Assembly (NCBI RefSeq): GCF_003286085.1
Contig: NW_020825288.1
Location: 27,714,001-27,778,000, forward strand
From: Drosophila persimilis
Lineage: Eukaryota > Arthropoda > Insecta > Diptera > Drosophilidae
Direction of reading: 5' to 3'
Length of the DNA stretch: 64,000 nt
Shown piece by piece: positions 13,301 to 25,300 of this stretch; position 1 is the stretch's first letter; every line of letters begins with the position of its first letter. The notes below the pieces were generated by a model that saw nothing but the letters and a program-made list of their open reading frames with translations, ran no database searches and was not told the DNA's origin. Position numbers and translations under genes: made by a program.

Positions 13301-16300
13301 AATATGCTTAGAGGAAGAGAGCTGGGTCAGGGGTTCCCCCCCTTAAAATGCAACAAGAAAATATAAATACGAATACAAATATTGCAGCGGCAACAATAGG
13401 AAGGCAAAAAGCATAGAGCGAGTCTGGCAGCGACCAGACACAGTCAGCTATAAAAGTATATAAACCAGGCGTTTGTGTGTAGGGGGTGGTAATAGGGGGC
13501 GGGTGCCGGGGAGGAGCCGGTTCCGACTGGGGGGAATGGAGGGAGAGGTTGCATAAAAGGAAGAGCAAAACAAATCCAAAACGATGGCGGCACGCGAGCT
13601 TAGAATTTGTTTGTTCTGCTCTCGTTTTCCGCTGTGTGGTTGTTGGCGAACAGCGGGGAGGGGTATGCATATGCCATAAAGTTATTCCCCCGTTTGTTTT
13701 GCTAACATTTTGATACGGATCTATAGATAAACCCACACACACACTTAGATATTTATATGCATATACAGATATGGGGTGGACACTTACCTCGTATTCCTGT
13801 TTCAGGGACATTGGATGATGCTCGCTGGCATGCTGATGACTGCGCGGCGTCGGCGGCCAAAGATTGTAATCGCTTATGTCTTTGGCATGCTGTGGTTTTT
13901 TTTTTTTTTTTTTTTTTGTATTTGCCATGTTTGGTTTTGTTTTATGGCCAGCGTTTTGTTGGTCAATTAGTGGCGGCATATGGAAATAGAAAAGCGAAAT
14001 ATGGGATGAACAATTTAGATTGGGATGCTCGTTGGGAGTTAGTAAACAAAAGAGACGCCATGGCGTGATGTGTGCAAATTTACAGCAGGATGTTGCTCAT
14101 GTCTCACATGATTACAGAAGTTAGGATATCTCAGATATACCTTTGACATATTTTTTGGGTTCCCTTCCTAATTTTTTAATTAATAGAATGAATAATTTTT
14201 AGTTTTATATCAACTAATTTTTGTACATCTAAGAGCGCATATCTTAATGGCATTCCAACGAGCCAATTCATTTAAACTAAAACTTATTTGCTTTGTATAA
14301 TTTCTAGTTTTTTTGAAGCTATAAAATATGAAAAAATATAGTGGAAGTTGATCTTTTTTGTATGCTTTACTTATTCGCTTCTTTTTTTTTAGTTGGTTAA
14401 CAAAATTGTTTCCATTTTTCCCTTTGCTAGTTCTAAATTAATTCAAAGTTTTTATATGCAGCTTGTGTTTGTGCCACTTCAACAAATTACAAATCATTTA
14501 CAAATATGTATGTATCTGATTTCATAAGCATTAATCCAAAGTTTCTATTTTCAAGTGTTTGTTTTATAACATTCCAAACAATGGAAACCTTTACCCATTG
14601 ATCTACTCGAAACCAGGGCCTAATTTTTTGGTAAAATCCCAATAAATCCCAAAAAAAAAAATGTCACCAATGCTCGAACTTGAAACCAGGAAGAGAAGTC
14701 ACAAGGAAAAAAAAGTGGGGTCAAAAGCTCGAAGGACTAATACAAATAAATGTGAGTGTCAATTGAAATAGAAAACCGCGTGCCACGCAATCGAGGTGTC
14801 AAAGCGACGGCGACGGCGATGCCGAGGAGACCGGCAAAAGTGCGGCGGCTTTTGGTGTTGGTCAAAAGCAACAACAAAAACAACAACAACACAAAAAATA
14901 GAAGAAACAGCAGCAGGAGTAAAACCAAATAAAACTAAAAAAAAGTGGTGCATAGCGCAAGGGGGAGTTGGCCAGTGTGTGATAGGCTCTCACATATGTG
15001 ATGCGAAGCGTGTGTGTGTGCGTGTGTGTGTGTGTGGGTGTGAACCGCTGAGCGTTAGCACTTTTGTTGTTTTAGTTGCTTTTGTGGAGGTTCATAGTTG
15101 ACCATCCTCTCGGATGGGGGACCGACCAACTACCCATCCACCTCACCTCTCTCTTTTCTTTGCCATTCTTTCTGTCTCTTTCTTTCTCCATCTCTGCCCT
15201 CTCGCTCACACTCTGGCCATCGTGAAGCTGCAGCCATGACTAGTTAGTAGGTGGGCTAGGAAAAAATGCAAACAGAGACAGACAGACAGACACACACGCA
15301 CACTCGCACACACGCAGCTGCTGATGAAGATGACCAGAGCCATGGACATGGCTGTGGACATGGACGGAAGTCCTCTCTAACCAACATTGCCAGCCATACA
15401 GCCAGCAATAGGAAGGCATCGCCTGGCCCCATACACCCCGTCACCCGCGACGACCATCCGGAGTTTGGGTTTCCAGCACGCAGCAAAAATGAACAAAAAA
15501 AAAGAAGGAGAACCAAAGAAAATTTTCGAAAAGAAAAAAATGGTACAGCGCAGCAGCAGCTTTCTCTTTCTCTCTCTGCCTCACACACACACAGAGACAC
15601 TGTGGCATTTTTCTTCTCCTGCTCCCCTTTTGAAGCTCCAAAACAGCGAAAACGTAAAAAAATTTCTAGAGGAAAAAAATCAAAACAAATTTTTTAACCC
15701 CTTCGCAGGGAGCAGCAGTAGCAGCAAAAGCAGCAGCAGAGCAGAGACGTCGACTTGGGGCAGAACCAAAGGATGGTTGGATGGTTGGGTGGTACGGAGG
15801 GGAGTTGGGGCTGCTGGACAGAGGGCAAGGCAGAAAGGCGGCTGCTTCTATGCAATATAAAAAAGTGCAAAAAATTAGGCGGAAAACGTTGAAAAATTCT
15901 CTTTTTTCGGTTGTTTTCTTCCTCTTTTTTTTAAATTTTTTTTGCAATTGCACGTCCAGACTTTAACAGAGACTCAAACCCTAATGCGCGTTGGGAACAT
16001 TGTAGCGACCTTTGCGGAGATCCACGCCCCCATACTCCCAAGACGTGCCCTGCTCTGCCCTCACCTTGGTTTTGCATTGGGGTCTTTTTTTATTTTTATT
16101 TTTACACTCCTCTGTGCATTTCATTTTTATTTAACTTCTTTTGCCCTCACATCTTTTTAGTCATGTTGCCACTGTCTGCTTCTATTGATTTTTTTCGCAT
16201 TTTAGAACTGAATTTTGTTGTTGTTGTTTTGTGTTCAAATGTTTGACCATCCGCACTTGTGTTTCATCTTTTGTTTTTTTTTTTTGTCGCCAAACTGCTG

Positions 16301-19300
16301 CGTCCTGCGGCTGCCGGGAGCTCTGAGGTTAGCAATAGGTCCTTGCTGATTTTGTTGTCTCACAAAAATTGTGCTCAACTTTGCAGCAATTACTTTAAAA
16401 AATTGAAGTTGCTTGCGGTTTTGGCGGTTCCCTTTTTCTCTTACCCAGGTCGTTTTTATTTTTCTTTTTTTCTGGTCTAACTCCATTCCCGATTCGTTGT
16501 GCCGCGATTCGACTCTGGCCCCATTAGTCAGAGCTACAGCTACAGCCTCCGTTCTGGACTTGGACACGATTCCTGTCAGATGTTTTGGGAGTTCATGGAC
16601 TGGCTTTCATTTTGTTTCTCATTTCGCATTTCACTTTTTTGTTTGGCATCACATTGACGGGTTCTGTTCGCCTCTAATTGAAGCATAAGTATTAATTGCA
16701 AAGCTTTGTTCGAAAACGTGCCGTGGTTAAGGGTACACTTTTTTTGTTTCTGTTTCGGAAGTTATTAATTAATGGAGTCTATTGGATTCTTGTTTAAGCT
16801 ATCTAAGGAAATTCCTCTTCAAAACGTTCATTTGAAACCTCAAATAACTATGGTTTATATAACACAATGATTTTCTTTACAAATAAATGTCTTTTCTTCG
16901 AATTTCCCCATAGAATCACGCTAAACAAATCCAATTTCTTACAAGTCAAGTCTTTGGACAGGGAAAAAATTAAGTGCAATTGCTTTCAAAATTAATTAGT
17001 GAGCTTTACTGCCAACTTTGCTCTGCTTCTCTACTGGCTAACTAATTTCGCTAATGCAAGTGACAACAACAGCAAAAAATATCCTGATTGTTGAACCAAC
17101 AGAGACAGAGGGAGAGAGAGAGAGAGAAAGTAGGAGCGAGAGAACGAGATGGGAAGAAAGAGAGGGCAAGAGACCATTGTCCAACTTTAAAAATTAATTA
17201 ACTATCCTTTAAGAATCATGCGGGTGTAGCAAAGTTTTTAAATGGTTTTTCCCAGAGACTTTGCTAACGAGTCAACTCAATGGGGCACAAGAGAGTGAGA
17301 AGGAGAGATAGGTACAGTGAGAGAAAGAGAGAGAGAGAGAGAGATAGAAAGATAGAAAAATATAAAGTCAGAAAGAGAGGCTAGTGAAGGTGAACGTTTC
17401 TGCCTGGACACGTCGTTGTCCTTGGAGACAATCAATCTCCATTCAAAACAATAATTTCGCTGCTGCTTCCATAAAAAAAATGTGGAAAAACTGACAAAAA
17501 ACTCGCTGGAGCTCAATGAAAAGCAAAAGGGAAAATAAGGAAAACAAAAAAAAACACAAAGAAAAAGGGAAAAACTCAACAAAAACAATGTTTAACGCGT
17601 TGCGCAAAGAAAAACTTGTTTACATCTTGAAAAACGCAGAAAAAATTCTATAGAAAAAACGTAGTACGCCCCCGCCCCCGTTACTCCCGTGGCACGCGTG
17701 CAGAGAGCGCGACGCGTTCAAGGAGTTTTTTTGGCAGGAGCAGAAGGAAGGCAAAAACAGGGGAGAGGAAAAACTGCAAAGGAGACGGACTGCGAGAAAT
17801 AAGGAGGAGGAGAGGTAGACCACGCTGCTCAAAAGGATTTTTTTCAGCGTCGCGTCTGCTGTGGCAGGGGAAGGAGCAAGGGCTCTCGTAGAATGGGGCT
17901 GGATGCTCTGGCTTAGCTTCGGGTACGGTTTTGGCCATGTAGCAACAGACAGTAAATGGTTTGAGTTCCGGCCAGTTGTTGGCCCGAAGTTTTGTCGAGT
18001 GAAAGTACAGCCTCAAAGGGGAGAGGAGAGGAAGTGGGTGGTTGGGCAGGTCTGGGTTGGTCTTTGCCCAACTTGGCGGCGTAACGAATCGCTATAGATG
18101 AGCTGGTGAAATTTGCTGCTGAAAAAAGGGTTGCGAGTCTCCAGTCCGTGGGAATGGGTTCTGTAATGAGTTGACCTGAAGCTGGGCTTTCAACTTCGCT
18201 GAGGGTTAAGGTCGTTGTCTTTTGCAAGTGAACTTGGAATAACTTTCCAGCAGCAGTAAAAGCTATGGGATACAAAGTCAGATAAGATCCAACAGCAACG
18301 TGATAAAGTGTTAATTCCGAAACAAGTTGAGAAAAATCTTAAAAATATATTAAGTTAGTCTTAAAACCAGTTAGCAATGGCTCATTCTTTAGTATGCATC
18401 ACTTATTTAATTCTGTTAGCAAAAGAAGTCCGCTTGCATATTAATTATGGAGATACTAGAGAAGGAAAGTCCCTTTATTGGACTCGGGCCAGCGAGTGGC
18501 AACTGCAAGTGCCAACTGCAGAGGGAAGTATAAAACTTTTCCCTTACTTTTCACCCTCATTCGCTCTCCTTAACTACCAAAAGTTTGTCCTTGCAAAAAG
18601 AGGGGAGAAAAATCACAAGACAAACTTTGGCGACAAGTCGAAAGTTGCTGGAATTAACAAGTGCCACGCCTTCGAGGACGTTATCCTTATGATCCTCATA
18701 CTCACATCCACATTGCCATTCCACATGTAGTGCATGCCCACGGCTGCGGTGGGATCGTGATGCGTCTGGCCCGTCATGTGCTCGGCCATCACGGCGCTCA
18801 TCCAGTGGACCAGTCCCTGGGTGGGGTTCTGACCCTGAACACCGCCGATCGGCATATTGGCGGCGGCAGCAGCAGCGGCGGCAGCGGCCACAGAGGCGGC
18901 CCTCGAATTTGGGTTGGAGCTCGAGCTGGAGCCAGAGCCGGAGCCGGAGTGGTGTTCCTGGCTTTTGCACGTGGCGGCTGCCGATGTGGCGGCGGTGGTG
19001 GTGGCGTTCGCCGGTTCTGGTGGTGACTTTATGGAGCTGCCAAAGTTCGGACGCGTCTGTGATGCGGGTTGGGTCTGATTCAAATTAATTGCGGACACTG
19101 AAGTCGCTTGGGTGGCGTTGCCTTCGATGGGTGGCGTTGGTGGTGTTGTTGGAACGACTTCGTTGTTGTTGGATGACCAGGAGTAGCTATTGTTGTTGTT
19201 GTTGTTGTTGTTGCTGTGGGGTTTCTGCAATGAAAAATTGTTCCTTGTTTTAGTGAAAAGGGTTTTTTTTTGCGTTTTGTTCAACATTTGCGTAGAGAGA

Positions 19301-22300
19301 GATGTGTGCTGGTTAATGTATCGGGTATGAAAAATGAAATTGAATGAATGGAGTTGAACATTTTTGATGATATTATTGTTGGCGGCTAGACCTTCCCTTT
19401 TTGGAGAACTTCCTGCAGGGTTACATATCTAATCAGGCTTTTTGGGATGTAATTTTAATTGCTGATAAAATGGGGGCGAGATATAAGTACGAGTATATGT
19501 ATGTAAAAGTAGCTCTTAGTGGTGGTTGAAATTCTGCAAAACACTTTATTGGGAAGAGTCTGTGAAGCCTTGACCTTTCTGTATAGAAAACGGAAATTGG
19601 CCTGTGCAAAGCTCTTAATTATCACCCATTCAACAAAAGAGCAAAGGTTGATATAGTATTAAGCGTTTAAGGCACTCGAGATGGTACCAAAATGGCTTTT
19701 CTTAGCATTTGTATACAAATAGAGCCTGGCCAACCCCAATAGCCATACTAACATGCTGTCGTCCAGTGCTCTTCTCAATCACATGCCGCTCCTCCTCCTG
19801 GCTAACATCTCCCTGTGGTTCCTGCGGCTCCTGCTCATCCTGCTCCGTCTTCACCTGGTGGCTGCGCTTCGCTGACGCCGATGCGGACTCTGCGGCCGCA
19901 GCACAAACAGCCGCCGCAGCCGCCGAGGAGAATAACAAATTGCTGGGCAGATGTGAGCGGGCGGAGGACGGAGATGGTGTCGCACTCGACGCTAGGATGG
20001 GCGATGGCGTTTGGGAGTAGAAGCGGATGGCGTCGCACTTCTGCTGCTGCTGCTGCTGCTGGAGAACGGCGCTGGCCAGCAGGCTCTTGTAGAATTCGGC
20101 GGGCATCAGGAAAGGGGACGGGGATGAAGAGGCGCCCATGTAGTGGGTGAGCTCTTGGGTCTGGTGCCGCTTCAGATGATCCTTCAGCCTCTCCATGTCC
20201 ATGTCCATGTCCCTGTCCGGATGGCTCGTATGGTTGTATTTGCTTATGACTTCGTGCATGACAAACGCCCAAGCGCCCAAATGTAGGCAACAGTTTTTAT
20301 GTTCCTTTTGTAGTCCTTGCCGTCGATTTCACTTTCAAATGCTGGGGAAAAGCGGGTAGTGGGAAGCCCGCTTACAGCAATTTATCTAACTGAAGCTCAG
20401 TTTGTTTGATTTTTCCCACAAACACACACACACAGGCACACACAAAAAAGAGTTGGGAAAAACTTTTCCACAGAATTATTTTGGCTTAACTTTTATTTTA
20501 TTTTAGAACGTGGTGTATTGCACTTCAAAAACTTGTTCTACCCGTCGAGAAATTGAAACAAATGGAAATGATTTGCCACCACCAGAAACTTGCCACAGAT
20601 GACCTTGAAAAAGTTGTTTCTTAGTTTTTTATTACGATTTTTCTATGTGTGTGTGAGGGGGTTTCCCTGATGGGCATGTGTAGAGATCTGTTCTTGTATT
20701 ATTTTGAATATTTTGCTATTCCTATTTGTTGTGGATTTTTTGCTTATTTTTTTTAGCAAACAAACAACTGCGGGTCTCTCTATGATGATTTATTTGTTCG
20801 GATGGGTTCTTTATTTGTCAGTTTGTTGGTTTTCTTTTCATTTATGATGGTTTCATTTTGTGGCCGTTTGATGTGTGGCGTGGCAGGAGCTTAGGTTATA
20901 TTTGTCACACGGTGAGTGAATAAATGTGATCCCATGAGAGGTTTACCATGTTTTAGGAAAATTCTTTTTAAATATTTGCAATTTGTTTAGCAATTTTGGT
21001 TTATATAATTTTTAGATATATTTGCGTGTATGTTACGGATATGTTTTTATTTTATTTTAAATATAAATATTGTAGATTTGATTTATAAATATAGACTTTT
21101 GCACTACGTGATAGGAACTTTGCGTTGCATTTTTGGTTGATTTATAGACTATAAGATTACATAGTTATATTTAGTATTCTCTTTTTGTGTTTTTTGTTTC
21201 TTAAAGGAACTTCATTTAAGCGCTCGATTGTGTCTCGGCCACTGTGGAGGGAAGAGAGTGGATGGGGTGTAGCTTTTCTTGCGAAGAGAAACGAGCATCG
21301 CGTATACGCCACCGACACTGTACCGGTCGTTCCCGCCGAGACGTTTTAACGGTTTGCATATCACATTTAAGCCGGTTGCTGTTTCGTTCACTTATAGTAT
21401 CAGGCGACGCTGTAGTTTCAGTTAAAGATACTCATTTTGTTGCCAGGATTATGTATGCTTCTGTCTCTGTGTGTGTGTGTGTGTTTTGTATCCCGTCCGT
21501 GTGTGTCCGTCTGCGTCCGTCTACGTCAGGGGCAGCCAGCAAGCGTGGGATAGCTTGCAACAACTGAAAAACCGAACTGGAACTCAAAGTGCATTAGCAG
21601 CAAGCAACTGAAGAGGCATGAAGCTGGGAAGCTGCGGCAAAAGAAAATTGCGAGCGCGCGCGAACCAAATGTATATACAAACACACATACACACACACAC
21701 ACCACACACACAGATAACGTGTATGTGTTAACGGGGACTCTTGTGTGTTGTGAATGTTTTGTTGCTCCTCCACCGTAACCTTCCTTCAAGCTCTGCTGCA
21801 TGCTGCTCTTTCCTGCTTCGTCCTGCTGCTCCTGCTTTTTGTTGTTTCTAGAGCTTGTTCTCCTGTTTCTTTTTCCTATTTTATTTTATAATTCTCCCCC
21901 TTGGCCCCTTTTTATATGCACGCTGCCCCGTTATAAAGACATACATTTGCAGTTTCAGCGCGCCACTGCAGCATTTTCCTTGTAAGAAGCAAAACGAAGA
22001 ATGGAGGAAAAAATTGAAGAAAATAAAAGCTGAATTTGCGCGACGCTGAGTGACGCTAAGGGGTTGACGCTTTGGTTGGGCAGGAGGGTAGAACGTAGGT
22101 GCTCTTGCAAGACAGATTGATTTTCTTTTATACGGTTTGCTCATGTTTGTGATTTTTATTATTTTGATTCCTCTCTTTTTGCGCTCCTGTGAGCGAGTGT
22201 AGGTGTATGTGTAGGTTCTTTAGGAACTGAAGCTCTATGTGTCCTTCTGTATAGATTCTCTTTAGATGTGATGGGGGCCCTTCTATTCTATAGATGTGAT

Positions 22301-25300
22301 GGCCGTAGGCGTGGACAACAATAACAGCATGTGCCACATTTCCTTTTACAATTGAGTGACCCCGGAATCAGTTTTTGGTATTGCGGTGGACTTGAAAGGC
22401 AGCCAAAGTTCAGTCAGGAGGCAATTCGCTGCCAAGTTACGAAAAATATGAATGGTGTGCAAAATAAAATCCTATGAAAATACGTTATTGAAGGATTTTG
22501 AGACCAAAACCATCATATATTGCTAGAGGATTGCTACCAAACTGGATCACTGACCAAACTCTAAGAACTTTATATTTAATCTGTCTTTCATCAGCTTCCA
22601 TCTGCAGTCATCTAAGTCTTTTAGATCTTTAGAAAACGAAACCAGACACGGATCTACCTCAGGAGACAACTCCTTCCGTGATCAGATCTCTTCTTTATGA
22701 TGAAGTCTGTTGGAATACCATTCTCTTTGGAGTCCCACTACTATCATTTCATTTTGGCAAAGATTGAAAGCGAAATCCTTCTTAATCCAATTGACCCTTA
22801 TATCTTCCATCATACGGATATCCCCTCGTCCTGTCTTGATTAATTACGATTGCAACCCTGCCTACAGATGTCTTGTGGCGCCATCTACTGTGTAATCGCC
22901 GCAGCTGGTGCTGTCTTCTGCTGCAGCTGCTGCTGTCAACCGCGAAACCGTTCACCACGTAGCAAAAAGCCGCAGCACGGAGACGCGAACGCGAGCGAGC
23001 GAGCAACGTGGCACCGCGACCAATAGATTTGGCCAAACCCTGGCGAACTGAAGACAACGACAGTTGCACTCCCGCCAAAGGCAACAAACTCGGGCTGTGC
23101 CACATGCAACAATCCCAGCGTCGGCGTTGACTGCGGCAGAGTCTTGCCAGGAGCAGCGGCATCAGCAGCGACAGTGGCAGAGGCAGCGGCAGAGCAGGAC
23201 AAAAAAAAAAAAACAAAAATGGAAAACAGACAGCGGAAGCGAGCTATTTGGTCCGGTCTCGGGACTTACGCTAGTTGCGGGGCGGGCTACAGCTCCAGCG
23301 ACTTATGGCCCTGTTTGTTGTAAGTAGCAGGAGCAGAAGCAGCAGCAGAATCAGCAGCGAAATGGCGCGCGCGAAAAGGAAACTCAAGAAGTAGAGCTCT
23401 GCAGCAGGAGCAGGGCGAGGTAGGACAAAGGAGCAGAGGGGCAGGGGCGCCAGCCGTAACAAACACTCACACACACACATACATTCACATGGACATAAAA
23501 AAACCCAAGTAAAATTGTATTTTTTCTTGCACATGAAGCACAAAAAACGGCAGCAAACTGAAAGAAATACATTGCAGGCAGCGGGCAACGTCGAGAAAAA
23601 AAAACGAAATAATAACAAAAAGTTGTAAAAGAAAAGCGAAACCGTGTGATGTCCTGGCGCACACATAGAGGCACACACATACACCGATACATACAGAGGA
23701 TACCAGCAGAGGCAACGCCGCGACGACACATCGAAGAAAGGATAAAAACCATTCAGAGCTGCTGCCCGACGTCAACGACGCCGTTGTCGTCAACGCCGCT
23801 GCGCTGCCAGCGTTCGTCCTCAGCTCCAGCTCCAACGTTCCGTTCCGCTGTTCAGCGCTATATCCTGGGCCCCGTGCCTGTCCCTTAACATTTCACGAGC
23901 GCCAATTTCTTTTCCTTCATTTTGTTTATATTATTTTCCGTTTTTCTTCATACCATTTTTTTCGATCCATGCAACCAACCTTAAGTGTGCTGTTGTGCTT
24001 CCTCTGAATTTTTTCCCCTATTTTCTGCTTGCATTTTTTCTCTATTTAAATCGAGATTTGTTTTGCGAGGGGGGAGATGGGGAGGCCATCGAAAATCAGT
24101 CACGTATTGCCAGGTCAAAACTAGATCAAGATTATTTAAAGGTTTTTCCGGATTATACGTATGTTGCTTCTGCTGAGAAATATTTATTCTTTGGATGAAA
24201 ACATTGCTCTATAAAAGATATATCTTATATAACACAATACTTCAAAGTCTGCTTTTAGAATTCCTAGCTTTATTCTATTCTGATAATTTATTTGAATATA
24301 ATTAGTATCGCAGAATCGTTAGACATTGTTATACCTCCTGGTTTTCCTATCAAACATATACATATATATCTTTTATACATAAGGATGATATCTTCAGTAG
24401 ATCTTATAATCACTTGGTCACTCCATCAGTTTGACATGATGGATTTCTAAAGTATATCTAAGATTACTTTCCTGCAATGCATTTTCCTAAGCCGATTTGC
24501 TCAAAAGGAACTATGACAAACGGCAGGGAGTCTCTGCCCCAACCTCTGTTGGAGTTGCACTTGCAGAGCTGCTGGCGCCGCAGTTGACGCTGCGCGGGCA
24601 GCAAGCCAGCGCATGGTGGAAACGGGGGAAAAACAGAACCTAAATCCTGTTCAGGAGCATATGTTTTTCTGTGTATATGTTTGGAGCGCTGTTTTCCTTT
24701 TTATGTGCAAGGATTTCCAGCTGCCCTTTTTACAACTAACACATACCACACTGGCGTGTGTGTGTGTTTGTGGGAGTGCAGTATCCTTGTGAAATGGCTG
24801 ATAAGAGTATGGAACGTGCGTCCTTTTTGCATTGCGGGAGAGCAAAGAAAATGGTCTTGGCCTTTAAGACACATGCAAGGGAGTGCAATGAAGATATGGC
24901 AAAAGGAATTGCTTTTCGCTGATAATTGAAATGTATGCCAGAGGATGTGTGTGTGTCCTGGGGTGGGGTTAAACAGATAAAAGGTCTGTCTATGAACAGG
25001 AAGATGTACTCGTAAAAGTAAATGGATACTCTTTGCTGGAAAAGGTAATTTCCTCTAAAGAATATCTTTGGAATGTTCTTGCAGATTCGCATCAAAGAAC
25101 ATGTATTCCTACAATTATATTTCCCTAAGCCATTTCATATTCGGAGACTCCACAAGTGGCTTGCTTGCAACTTCTTGCCATAACTAAGCTTTGTAAGCAC
25201 ACCCCCCCTACTATTTGCACCTTTCATATGGCAACCTGTTGAAGTCCTTTAGGCGTTTCGCCACTTGACCTCCAAACCATTAGAAGCAAACCCTTCGAGT

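Larger units (their letters stand above)
13890..18705. other. rn intron, nothing recognised beyond simple repeats
   Basis: Poly-T, GT and GA tracts. The 15.2-16.0 kb part is purine-rich with many short spurious frames on both strands. Confidence 0.45.

Noticed and set aside
13308..13979. 223-codon minus-strand frame taken as one gene
   Set aside because: Only 13889..13788 within it behaves as an exon, with a strong GTAAGT donor; the rest is intron.
18613..18705. Continuation of the rn common exon past 18706
   Set aside because: A strong GTGAGT donor ends the exon in phase 0, and the tail has no rn-like composition.
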